From assembly GCA_964492925.1 (NCBI GenBank), contig CAZBMF010000133.1, forward strand, positions 1-5,069: a DNA stretch of 5,069 nt, read 5' to 3'. This document shows positions 1-5,069 of this stretch, in pieces (position 1 is the stretch's first letter; every line of letters starts with the position of its first letter). This stretch comes from VMCP01 sp964492925 (lineage in GTDB: Bacteria > Bacteroidota > Bacteroidia > NS11-12g > UBA955). The position numbers and the translations under genes are program-made. Below the pieces are notes generated by a model. That model searched no databases and had not been told where the DNA came from. It worked only from the letters and a program-made list of their open reading frames with translations.

Positions 1-223
1 AGACCCAATAAACATTGGAATATTCAACACTTTATTTCTGGCTTCAGCCAACGCTGCATCAATGGCTTTTTGAACATGTGTGCCATTTCCCATGTGAAAT
101 TCACCAATTTTATGCTTGATATCATGTGGCGGGAAAATTTCGTGCACAATGCCGGTTCTCACCTCTTCAGACCCAATAAACATTGGAATATTCAACACTT
201 TATTTCTGGCTTCAGCCAACGCT
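1..223. repeat. 55-bp exact direct repeat (1-55 and 169-223), 168-bp period, inside pruA
   Basis: Bases 1-55 and 169-223 are identical and diverge at 56 versus 224. The period of 168 bp is 56 codons, so the reading frame is kept: residues 87-104 of the pruA fragment equal residues 31-48. The left copy begins exactly at the first base of the window, so its true length to the left is unknown. The copies join where the two gene regions naturally encode the similar stretch A-L-A, giving microhomology. This may be a real tandem duplication or an assembly loop; 55 is also a common de Bruijn k-mer length. Confidence 0.95.
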
Positions 224-312
224 TCTTTTAATTTTTTACGTTCAATGCTGCCAGGAGCGTACTCATATACTGGCTCATTGATGGCTTGAGGGACTTGGAA
301 AAAACCGTTCAT
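1..312 (-). CDS. pruA: L-glutamate gamma-semialdehyde (delta-1-pyrroline-5-carboxylate) dehydrogenase, N-terminal fragment
   Basis: This is a partial minus-strand gene. ATG is at 312-310 and 104 codons stay open to the left edge, where the gene runs out of the window. The enzyme oxidises glutamate semialdehyde to glutamate with NAD+, the second step of proline catabolism, in the cytosol. The start MNGFFQVPQAINEPVYEYAP followed by GS-ER, then an I-P-x-x-I-G-x-E-E-V-R-T-G stretch (about residues 43-55) and PPHD-x-K-H near residue 65, match the N-terminal arm of ALDH4-type P5C dehydrogenases, usually about 540 residues. The catalytic Cys and Glu would lie outside the window. From residue 87 the protein stops looking like the family: instead of the expected AALAARK-x-W continuation it repeats its own residues 31-48. 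About 86 residues are therefore trustworthy. An A-rich leader precedes the ATG. The family call is firm from the N-terminus alone; the C-terminal 18 residues are suspect. Confidence 0.85.
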   Translation of the reverse strand, partial: MNGFFQVPQAINEPVYEYAPGSIERKKLKEALAEARNKVLNIPMFIGSEEVRTGIVHEIFPPHDIKHKIGEFHMGNGTHVQKAIDAALAEARNKVLNIPMFIGS

Positions 313-334
313 TTTTTGTACTTTTTTAGATTCA

Positions 335-342
335 CAAAAATA
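335..342 (-). promoter_or_regulatory. Putative Bacteroidota -7 box for pruA
   Basis: Read on the minus strand this is TATTTTTG, a full match to the TAnnTTTG -7 element used by the Bacteroidota primary sigma factor. It lies 22 bases before the pruA ATG, which would leave a leader of roughly 18 nt. No clear TTG -33 element lies at the usual spacing of about 19 bp, so support rests on one box in an AT-rich region. Confidence 0.45.
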
Positions 343-403
343 CGAAATAAGTTCTTAGCTTTTAAGTGAAATATTTGCGTTTTATGCAAAAAATTACACC
401 TGC

Positions 404-411
404 TATTTTTG
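404..411 (+). promoter_or_regulatory. Candidate upstream -7 box for the phosphatase-kdsB operon
   Basis: TATTTTTG matches TAnnTTTG on the plus strand and would give a leader of about 85 nt before the phosphatase ATG. The nearest TTG upstream (375-377) is about 26 bp away, longer than the usual spacer, so this is weaker than it first looks. It is an alternative or second promoter to the box at 489-496. Confidence 0.3.
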
Positions 412-422
412 GGGGTACATAA

Positions 423-453
423 AAAACAATCAAACAAACAACAACATTGTTTT
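423..453 (+). promoter_or_regulatory. Possible stem-loop with 8-bp arms, upstream of the phosphatase
   Basis: AAAACAAT at 423-430 pairs perfectly with ATTGTTTT at 446-453, leaving a 15-nt loop rich in CAA. It would lie in the leader only if the 404-411 promoter is used. The stem is A/T-rich and so weak, and such pairs arise easily in this composition. No known riboswitch or leader is recognised. Confidence 0.2.
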
Positions 454-466
454 AACGATTTCGTTA
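453..466. promoter_or_regulatory. Palindrome TAACGA-TT-TCGTTA, possible operator
   Basis: Perfect 6-bp inverted arms flank a 2-bp spacer. The site ends 22 bp before the -7 box at 489, so it covers or adjoins the place where a -33 element would sit. A regulator bound here could block or help polymerase. It does not resemble a PHO box made of direct repeats, so phosphate control is not indicated. The protein that might bind is unknown. Confidence 0.3.
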
Positions 467-488
467 TGAATTAGTGACCATACTTATT

Positions 489-496
489 TAACTTTG
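489..496 (+). promoter_or_regulatory. Bacteroidota -7 box TAACTTTG immediately before the phosphatase start
   Basis: This is a full match to TAnnTTTG, followed by CA as often seen in flavobacterial promoters. It ends only five bases before the ATG at 502. Transcription would start at about 500-502, giving a leaderless or nearly leaderless mRNA. A TTG is not seen at the ideal -33 place; TTA trinucleotides at 464-466 and 471-473 are the nearest. Confidence 0.5.
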
Positions 497-501
497 CAGC
501 A

Positions 502-1599
502 ATGTATTTTTTCAGAAAAACGATTTTATTAGGGTTCATTTCAGGTGTAACTACGTTGTGTTCTGCTCAATCAATTGACACTGTAAAAAACAATCTATCG
601 TCCCCCAAAAAAGTCAAAAATGTTATATTGATGATTGGCGATGGAACTGGATTGGCTCAGTGGTCTGCAGCACAAGCCTGTATCCCTCAAAAATTAAAAG
701 TTTTCTCTCTTGCTGAATATATTGGACTTAGTTTAACTTCAAGTTCTAGCAGCTACATCACCGATTCTGGTGCTGGTGCAACCGCTTTTTCAATTGGTCA
801 AAAAACCTACAACGGCGCCATTGGTGTTACAAAAGATAGTCATCCCGAATTTACCCTCTCTGAAAAACTTCATGTAAAAGGAAAAGCTACCGGACTCGTG
901 GCAACTTGCGGACTTACCCATGCAACTCCAGCTTCGTTTTATGCCCATCAAGTAAGCCGTAAAATGGACAGAGAAATTGCATCGGATTTTTACGGTGGAT
1001 TCATTGATATCGCCATTGGAGGAGGATACCCTTTCTTTGACACCGCAAAATTGGCCGAAGCAGGACATCAAGTTTTCGTTGGAACAAAAAACATCGATAG
1101 TCTAAATTGCAAGCAATTTGTGATGTTCTACGACACCGCAGTGGATGTACCCAAATATTCTAATGGCCGTGGAAACTTTGAAAGAAAGGCAAGCCTTGCT
1201 GCCATTAGAAACCTAAACCAAAATAAAAATGGGTTCTTCCTCATGATTGAAGGCAGTCAGATTGATTGGGGCGGGCACGACAATGACTCTAATTATGTGC
1301 TAGCAGAAACCCTTGATTTCGACTCTACCATTGCCGATGTGGTTGAATGGGCTAAAAAAGACGGAGAAACCTTGGTGATCATAACTGCAGATCATGAAAC
1401 TGGTGGATTAAGTCTTGTTGGTTACGACAAAAACAACAAAAAGCCGGCCATGCACTTCTCTACACACCACCATACTGGCATACCTGTTCCGGTGTTTGCC
1501 GTTGGACCTGGAGCAGAATTATTCAAAGGGGTGTATGAAAATACCGAAATTCACGACAAAATTTTGCAATTATTGCAAATGAATAACAAAGAAGAATGA
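502..1599 (+). CDS. Exported alkaline phosphatase, PhoA family, compact form
   Basis: This enzyme hydrolyses phosphate monoesters outside the inner membrane. The 365-residue product starts with a signal peptide: a basic FFRK stretch, a hydrophobic core at 7-20, and likely cleavage after CSA at 22. That supports this start, since the next Met is residue 44. Family metal and catalytic residues are all present: Asp47 (MIGDGTG), nucleophile Ser89 (TDSGAGATA), Thr139/His140 (THATPASF), Glu250, Asp255 and His259 (EGSQIDWGGHD), Asp297-His298 (ADHETGGL) and His324 (HTG before PVPVFAVGPGAELF). His140 and Trp256 stand where E. coli PhoA has Asp153 and Lys328, as in the Vibrio alkaline phosphatase. Spacing from His140 to Glu250 is 110 residues against 169 in E. 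coli, and His298 to His324 is 26 against 42, so surface and crown insertions are short. The stop overlaps kdsB by ATGA. Natural substrate and phosphate regulation cannot be read from the sequence. Confidence 0.93.
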   Translation: MYFFRKTILLGFISGVTTLCSAQSIDTVKNNLSSPKKVKNVILMIGDGTGLAQWSAAQACIPQKLKVFSLAEYIGLSLTSSSSSYITDSGAGATAFSIGQKTYNGAIGVTKDSHPEFTLSEKLHVKGKATGLVATCGLTHATPASFYAHQVSRKMDREIASDFYGGFIDIAIGGGYPFFDTAKLAEAGHQVFVGTKNIDSLNCKQFVMFYDTAVDVPKYSNGRGNFERKASLAAIRNLNQNKNGFFLMIEGSQIDWGGHDNDSNYVLAETLDFDSTIADVVEWAKKDGETLVIITADHETGGLSLVGYDKNNKKPAMHFSTHHHTGIPVPVFAVGPGAELFKGVYENTEIHDKILQLLQMNNKEE

Positions 1600-2315
1600 A
1601 CAAACCAACATTTGGCATCATCATACCAGCGAGATATGGAAGCACCCGTTTTCCAGGAAAACCGCTGGCCATCATCGATGGAAAAACCATGATTCAACGC
1701 ACCATTGAAGCCGCTTTATCGTCAAATCCAGATTTTGGTGTTGCCGTAGCCACCGACGATGAAAGAATTGCGGAAATTGCAAAAGATTTTGCCACTGTTG
1801 TTATGACAGGTTCTCACCATATCAGCGGAACTGACAGATGCGCCGATGCTTTGTCGCAACTGAATTGGAATTGCGATGTAATCGTGAATTTACAAGGCGA
1901 TGAACCCTTTATTATTGCTGAACAAATTCATGCGCTTGTATCTTGTTTCACCAATTCTAATACCCAAATTGCTACCTTAAAAAAGGAGTTAACCGATACC
2001 TCGGACATACACAATTCCAATTTCGTAAAAGTGGTTTCAGGCGTCAATAATAGAGCCCTCTATTTTAGCAGATCACCCATTCCTTTTTTGAGGGATAAAG
2101 GGCACGTTAGAACTTTCAAACACATTGGAATGTATGCTTTTAGACCCAGTGCATTATTGGAAATCACAAAACTATCTCCTACTCCATTAGAACAGTCCGA
2201 AATGCTTGAACAATTGCGTTGGCTTGAAAATGGATATGCAATTGATGTTGTTGAAACGCATTGGGCAAGCCCTGCCATTGATACGCCCGAAGATCTCGAA
2301 AAATTATCGATGTAA
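1596..2315 (+). CDS. kdsB: 3-deoxy-manno-octulosonate cytidylyltransferase (CMP-Kdo synthetase)
   Basis: KdsB joins CTP and Kdo to give CMP-Kdo and pyrophosphate, activating Kdo for transfer to lipid A in the cytosol. The 239-residue length is close to the usual 245-250. Motifs run in family order: IIPARYGSTRFPGKPL (9-24, nucleotide loop with Arg13 and Lys22), SGTDR (77-81), NLQGDEP (98-104, Asp102 binding Mg), YFSRSPIP (156-163), KHIGMYAFR (175-183), LEQSEMLEQLRWLENGY (198-214) and DTPEDLEKL (229-237, Asp229 as second metal ligand). Nothing key is missing. The ATG overlaps the phosphatase TGA as ATGA, with no Shine-Dalgarno, so translation is probably coupled and the gene depends on the upstream promoter. 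No other Kdo genes (kdsA, kdsC, kdsD, waaA) are in the window. The TAA stop directly abuts the stop of the convergent gene. Confidence 0.97.
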   Translation: MNKPTFGIIIPARYGSTRFPGKPLAIIDGKTMIQRTIEAALSSNPDFGVAVATDDERIAEIAKDFATVVMTGSHHISGTDRCADALSQLNWNCDVIVNLQGDEPFIIAEQIHALVSCFTNSNTQIATLKKELTDTSDIHNSNFVKVVSGVNNRALYFSRSPIPFLRDKGHVRTFKHIGMYAFRPSALLEITKLSPTPLEQSEMLEQLRWLENGYAIDVVETHWASPAIDTPEDLEKLSM

Positions 2316-4919
2316 TTAATCTTTGAGTGAAGGACTGTCTAAAACAGGTTTAATTGGATTAAGATATTCAACATTGGCAGTGACGAAATTAGGATTTCGT
2401 ATAAGTTTCATCATTTCAAAAAACAACGATTTGTCTGCTACCTTACCTGAATAACCCAAGTAGAAATCTGAATTTCCGAAATTTTGCAACATAGTGAATC
2501 CCAATTTATTCACCACTTCATTTAAATCATTACTCCAATAATTCAACTTTGGTCGAACCGTGATGTTTTTACCTAAAAATATTTCGGTGGTTTTATTGAT
2601 TAAAACCTTTTGATGAACAGATACTACTTGATTTGAATGTTCCCAACGTATTAAATATTTCAACATTTCATTGGGATTCAATTCATCGAAATGAACAATT
2701 AAAATATTTTCAGGATATCGGTCAGAAATTGAAAAATCCAAGCCAATATGCGCTTTCATAAACTCATCACGCTCTTTATTGGCATTCTTGATATCCTCAT
2801 ATATTAATTTGATTAAAAAGGTATTGGGGACAAACGCTATACTTTGCTGGGTTACAAATTCATTGTATTTTGTAGGATATAAAAATTGATGGGATGTGTC
2901 TAACAAGTTCACCCAAAATGAATTTTGATGAGTTTCATGATTAAAACGACTAATCTGATTCCATTCACCATTCCAATTAAATTCAACTGTGTCAATCATC
3001 TTCGGAATCCACACCCGAAAGCTTTCACCAGTTTGGATATAGTTCAATTTTTTCAATTTCCCTCGAAAAATATACTTTATAACCAGCTGTGAATCTACCA
3101 ATCCTTTACTAGACTTCGGAATAAAGTTAAATTCTCTGTCGAATTCGATCATCTTTCTAGGATTTGAATAATTCCAATAACCTACCTTTTGAACAGTGTC
3201 ACCCGCATTGATCCACTTTCCATAGGCTTCTATTTCATTGTTCTGAGTCATCAATTGGTATCCTGAACCTATGAAAGTCTCAAACAAAATCTCCTCGGCC
3301 ATACCCTCACCTAGCTTGTATTGCGTGGAATTCAATATTCTGTGGCTATTTATGACAAGATAATTGATTTTGAGGGACAACATCTCGTTGTTTAATTTTA
3401 AATCCAACTGGGAATAAATTCGCTCAAATGGCAATGAACCATCATTGATTTTCAAATTCTTGATTGCACTTAATTCAACCACAACTGGAATAATTGCTTG
3501 TGGACCAATAGCCGCAGGAAGATTTAAGAGATTTATTTTACACATGTACGGATTTTGATTTTGGATGAGTTTTATCAATGATAAATCTATCTGCTTATTA
3601 CTTTTATTCTGCAAGTAGAAGGTATCAAATTGGGTGAAAACACCCCTCAAATTAATCCGTTTTATCCCATTCCAATTGTATCCAACCAGTCCAACATCAT
3701 CCAAAACTGTTCTTTTACTAACACTTGTTTGTTTTTTTGTTCGAATGACACTCTCCTTTTGGAGCACCCATTTATGTCCCTCAAGAATATAATAAATCAA
3801 TTTGCATTCGTCTACATTGTCTAAGATTTCATACCTTGATTTTTCGTGATAGGCATTTTGAATTTGAACATTGGGATAATTACTTAACAATGTGTCTAGG
3901 ATGTATTGATTTTCAAATGAATCAAAATAAAAATAAAGTTTATGATGAAAAGGAACCCCCGAAAATGAATTGCCTATTTGCAGCAAAACCGACAACATTT
4001 CAACTTTGTGAAGGCCCTGATTTAACTTGAATTCATTCACAAATTCTGATTTCATGTTTGCTGGAAAATGTTTCTCATAAAACCATTTAAAGTCTGATAA
4101 CTGGTTACTTTTTTTGGTGAATTTTGCAAAAGAATTACAATTTATTTTTTGCATTAATTGCAAATTAGCCCCATCATAAATCGAGATGTCTTCAATAGTT
4201 ACCAAACGATCTGGATAATGTGAAGTATTAGGATAAGCATCTTTTAACCCCATTTTAACATACCGAGATTTCTGTACTTTTCCAGTAAATGGAACCTGAG
4301 GAGTTGTTAAATTAAACTGAATAGGTTCGAAATTAGAACCATCAACACAATGAATAGCCTTGTTTTTGATGAGACCTTCTCCAACCAAATGATTTGCACA
4401 TAAATAAACGGCTTTTTCTGGATCTAAACGATAGATGCGCTTAGGAAATTGTTTGAAATGTTGAATACTGTCAGGATCTTCAACAATCAATTGAAAAACT
4501 GGAAGACCCACTTGCTGATTTATAGAATATGGAAAATTGACAAAAATCACATACAAATCATCCTCTAAATTTAAATGCGCCGGTATATTCAATCCAGGAA
4601 AACTTAAACCATGAACGTTTTTATTTTCCCAAAATTCCATAAATTCTGAAGTCGCTATTTTCTTCATAAATGGAAGTTTCAAACGTTGATCAACTGGAGT
4701 TTTATTGTCCTCGATAATGTCGGAAACGGAAGTGGACGGATATAGCAATTTTTCTCCAAACTCATTTGCCAAAGTCAACTTTAAGTTGGGAATATTGTTC
4801 GGATGTTGAATGTCTACAATTTTCACAACAAATGCTTGCAGGTAATCATAACCACAGCGTTGGGCAAACCCCTGTTTGCATAAAAAAAAGGAAACAATTG
4901 TGATTAAAATAGTTTTCAT
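2316..4919 (-). CDS. Large secreted protein of unknown function, 867 residues
   Basis: I do not recognise this family. The product starts with a signal peptide (MKTILITIVSFFLCKQGFAQ, cleavage after Ala19 or Gln20), then mature RCGYDYLQAFVVKIVD, a beta-rich opening with a following N-x-L-x-L-T-L pattern like a carboxypeptidase-regulatory-type sandwich. Residues about 425-525 (beta strands around PAAIGPQAIIPVVVEL) have the rhythm of an Ig/ASH or DUF1573-like domain. GKWINAGDTVQKVGYWNY (567-584) faintly recalls MORN/YwqK repeats. Residues about 700-775 and 784-855 look like two copies of a beta-alpha-beta-beta-alpha-beta unit resembling subtilase propeptide (I9-like) domains; no protease domain follows. 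The mature protein has six Cys (22, 174, 191, 261, 372, 460), an even number that would suit disulfides. No transmembrane helix, lipobox or obvious type IX sorting tail is seen. Full length, signal peptide and absence of internal stops support a real gene. It is convergent to kdsB with no gap. All domain calls are inference by eye. Confidence 0.88.
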   Translation of the reverse strand: MKTILITIVSFFLCKQGFAQRCGYDYLQAFVVKIVDIQHPNNIPNLKLTLANEFGEKLLYPSTSVSDIIEDNKTPVDQRLKLPFMKKIATSEFMEFWENKNVHGLSFPGLNIPAHLNLEDDLYVIFVNFPYSINQQVGLPVFQLIVEDPDSIQHFKQFPKRIYRLDPEKAVYLCANHLVGEGLIKNKAIHCVDGSNFEPIQFNLTTPQVPFTGKVQKSRYVKMGLKDAYPNTSHYPDRLVTIEDISIYDGANLQLMQKINCNSFAKFTKKSNQLSDFKWFYEKHFPANMKSEFVNEFKLNQGLHKVEMLSVLLQIGNSFSGVPFHHKLYFYFDSFENQYILDTLLSNYPNVQIQNAYHEKSRYEILDNVDECKLIYYILEGHKWVLQKESVIRTKKQTSVSKRTVLDDVGLVGYNWNGIKRINLRGVFTQFDTFYLQNKSNKQIDLSLIKLIQNQNPYMCKINLLNLPAAIGPQAIIPVVVELSAIKNLKINDGSLPFERIYSQLDLKLNNEMLSLKINYLVINSHRILNSTQYKLGEGMAEEILFETFIGSGYQLMTQNNEIEAYGKWINAGDTVQKVGYWNYSNPRKMIEFDREFNFIPKSSKGLVDSQLVIKYIFRGKLKKLNYIQTGESFRVWIPKMIDTVEFNWNGEWNQISRFNHETHQNSFWVNLLDTSHQFLYPTKYNEFVTQQSIAFVPNTFLIKLIYEDIKNANKERDEFMKAHIGLDFSISDRYPENILIVHFDELNPNEMLKYLIRWEHSNQVVSVHQKVLINKTTEIFLGKNITVRPKLNYWSNDLNEVVNKLGFTMLQNFGNSDFYLGYSGKVADKSLFFEMMKLIRNPNFVTANVEYLNPIKPVLDSPSLKD

Positions 4920-4925
4920 TAAAAT

Positions 4926-4930
4926 TCCTT
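4926..4930 (-). promoter_or_regulatory. Shine-Dalgarno-like AAGGA before the secreted protein gene
   Basis: On the minus strand AAGGA precedes the ATG by six bases, an ideal Shine-Dalgarno position. Bacteroidota generally translate without such sites, and the other genes here lack one, so this may be chance, but it supports the chosen start. Confidence 0.3.
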
Positions 4931-4935
4931 AATAC

Positions 4936-4943
4936 GAAAATTA
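4936..4943 (-). promoter_or_regulatory. Weak -7 box candidate for the secreted protein gene
   Basis: Read on the minus strand this is TAATTTTC, one mismatch (last base) from TAnnTTTG. It would start transcription about 10-12 nt before the ATG and so include the AAGGA site. No good TTG -33 element is seen. It is the best candidate in the short upstream region, with low support. Confidence 0.25.
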
Positions 4944-4967
4944 GTAAAAAGGTAAATGTATGATAAA

Positions 4968-4977
4968 ACTTTAAAGT
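4968..4977. repeat. Palindrome ACTTTAAAGT
   Basis: This is a perfect 10-bp inverted repeat about 50 bp upstream of the secreted protein ATG. It contains a further copy of the heptamer ACTTTAA that is repeated just to the right. It could be a regulator site or a decayed member of the repeat. Confidence 0.35.
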
Positions 4978-4980
4978 ATT

Positions 4981-5008
4981 ACCTTAAACTTTAAACCTTA
5001 AACTTTAA
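4981..5008. repeat. Four tandem heptamers, ACYTTAA
   Basis: Four 7-bp units follow without interruption, alternating ACCTTAA and ACTTTAA, so the array is also two exact copies of a 14-mer. It ends about 60 bp upstream of the secreted protein ATG (minus strand). Short AT-rich tandem arrays can change copy number by replication slippage. No function is known to me. Confidence 0.9.
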
Positions 5009-5015
5009 ATAACCT

Positions 5016-5069
5016 TCATCCAACGGGTTTAAAACCTTCGAAGGCGTTTTTACAGTTGTTACAATAATG
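5016..5069 (-). CDS. Possible C-terminal end of an unidentified gene entering from the right
   Basis: From the right edge the minus strand reads 17 open codons, HYCNNCKNAFEGFKPVG, then TGA at 5018-5016. The C-x-x-C pair and F-E-G recall zinc-ribbon segments such as the N-terminus of DUF3667 proteins, but there the chain should continue for hundreds of residues. A one-base deletion in the CCC at about 5025-5027 would extend the tail as KPLDEGYLKFKV to a TAA inside the heptamer array. Seventeen open codons can easily be chance, so this is only a candidate; the alternative is plain intergenic DNA. Confidence 0.18.
   Translation of the reverse strand, partial: HYCNNCKNAFEGFKPVG
5035..5051. terminator. 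Short palindrome CCTTCGAAGG with flanking A and T runs, doubtful terminator
   Basis: A 10-bp perfect palindrome (5035-5044) has AAAA on its left and TTTTT at 5047-5051. As RNA it could fold only into a three-pair stem with a UCGA loop, which is short for an intrinsic terminator. If it is one, it would serve a gene to the right on the minus strand. No plus-strand gene ends here. Confidence 0.2.

Noticed and set aside
313..329. T-rich run before pruA as a terminator
   Set aside because: No hairpin precedes it. On the minus strand it is simply an A-rich leader before the pruA ATG, common in Bacteroidota.
413..490. PHO box for phosphate control of the phosphatase
   Set aside because: I looked for paired direct repeats of the TGTCA or TTAACAA type at 11-bp spacing and found none.
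502..580. Lipoprotein signal on the phosphatase (Cys20)
   Set aside because: The residues before Cys20 are Thr-Thr-Leu, which do not fit a lipobox with a small residue at -1; an ordinary signal peptidase I site after CSA fits better.
790..1071. 93-codon minus-strand open frame
   Set aside because: It lies wholly inside the phosphatase gene, whose catalytic motifs are all intact; no family features in the shadow frame.
2060..2278. 72-codon minus-strand open frame
   Set aside because: It is opposite the conserved C-terminal half of kdsB and has no recognisable features.
3630..4030. Two 64-codon plus-strand open frames
   Set aside because: Both lie opposite the long secreted protein gene, have no promoter box or motif, and are typical shadows of AT-rich coding DNA.
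5010..5069. Plus-strand open frame ending in ATG at the right edge
   Set aside because: It is open only from a TAA at 5010 and has no start codon before the terminal ATG; too short to support.

Overview
The window looks like a low-G+C Bacteroidota (Flavobacteriales-like) chromosomal fragment. The evidence is the AT-rich spacers, promoter boxes of the Bacteroidota type TAnnTTTG rather than -35/-10 sites, mostly no Shine-Dalgarno sequences, a Kdo pathway gene (so a Gram-negative outer membrane), and a large secreted orphan protein. No rRNA, tRNA, CRISPR array, insertion sequence or phage gene is visible.

Layout, left to right. Positions 1-312 (minus) hold the N-terminus of a proline-catabolic delta-1-pyrroline-5-carboxylate dehydrogenase (pruA type) that runs off the left edge. 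Its last 18 codons in the window duplicate an earlier stretch of the same gene: an exact 55-bp repeat with a 168-bp period. This looks like an assembly or tandem-duplication junction. Positions 313-501 are a divergent promoter region with TAnnTTTG boxes for both directions and a short palindrome. Positions 502-1599 (plus) encode an exported, compact PhoA-family alkaline phosphatase. Positions 1596-2315 (plus) encode KdsB, CMP-Kdo synthetase, overlapping the phosphatase stop by ATGA. Positions 2316-4919 (minus) encode an 867-residue secreted protein of unknown function whose stop codon directly abuts the kdsB stop. Positions 4920-5069 hold a heptamer repeat, small palindromes and possibly the last codons of another minus-strand gene.

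The phosphatase and kdsB form a two-gene operon with probable translational coupling, although one product is exported and the other cytosolic. KdsB supplies CMP-Kdo for lipid A-Kdo assembly. The phosphatase would release phosphate from organic esters outside the inner membrane. The proline gene is divergent and has no obvious functional link. The secreted protein converges on the operon with zero intergenic spacing.

I did not find a clearly new biological system. The items most worth a second look are the in-frame duplication at the left edge, the apparently leaderless phosphatase promoter, and the two C-terminal propeptide-like repeats proposed for the secreted orphan.
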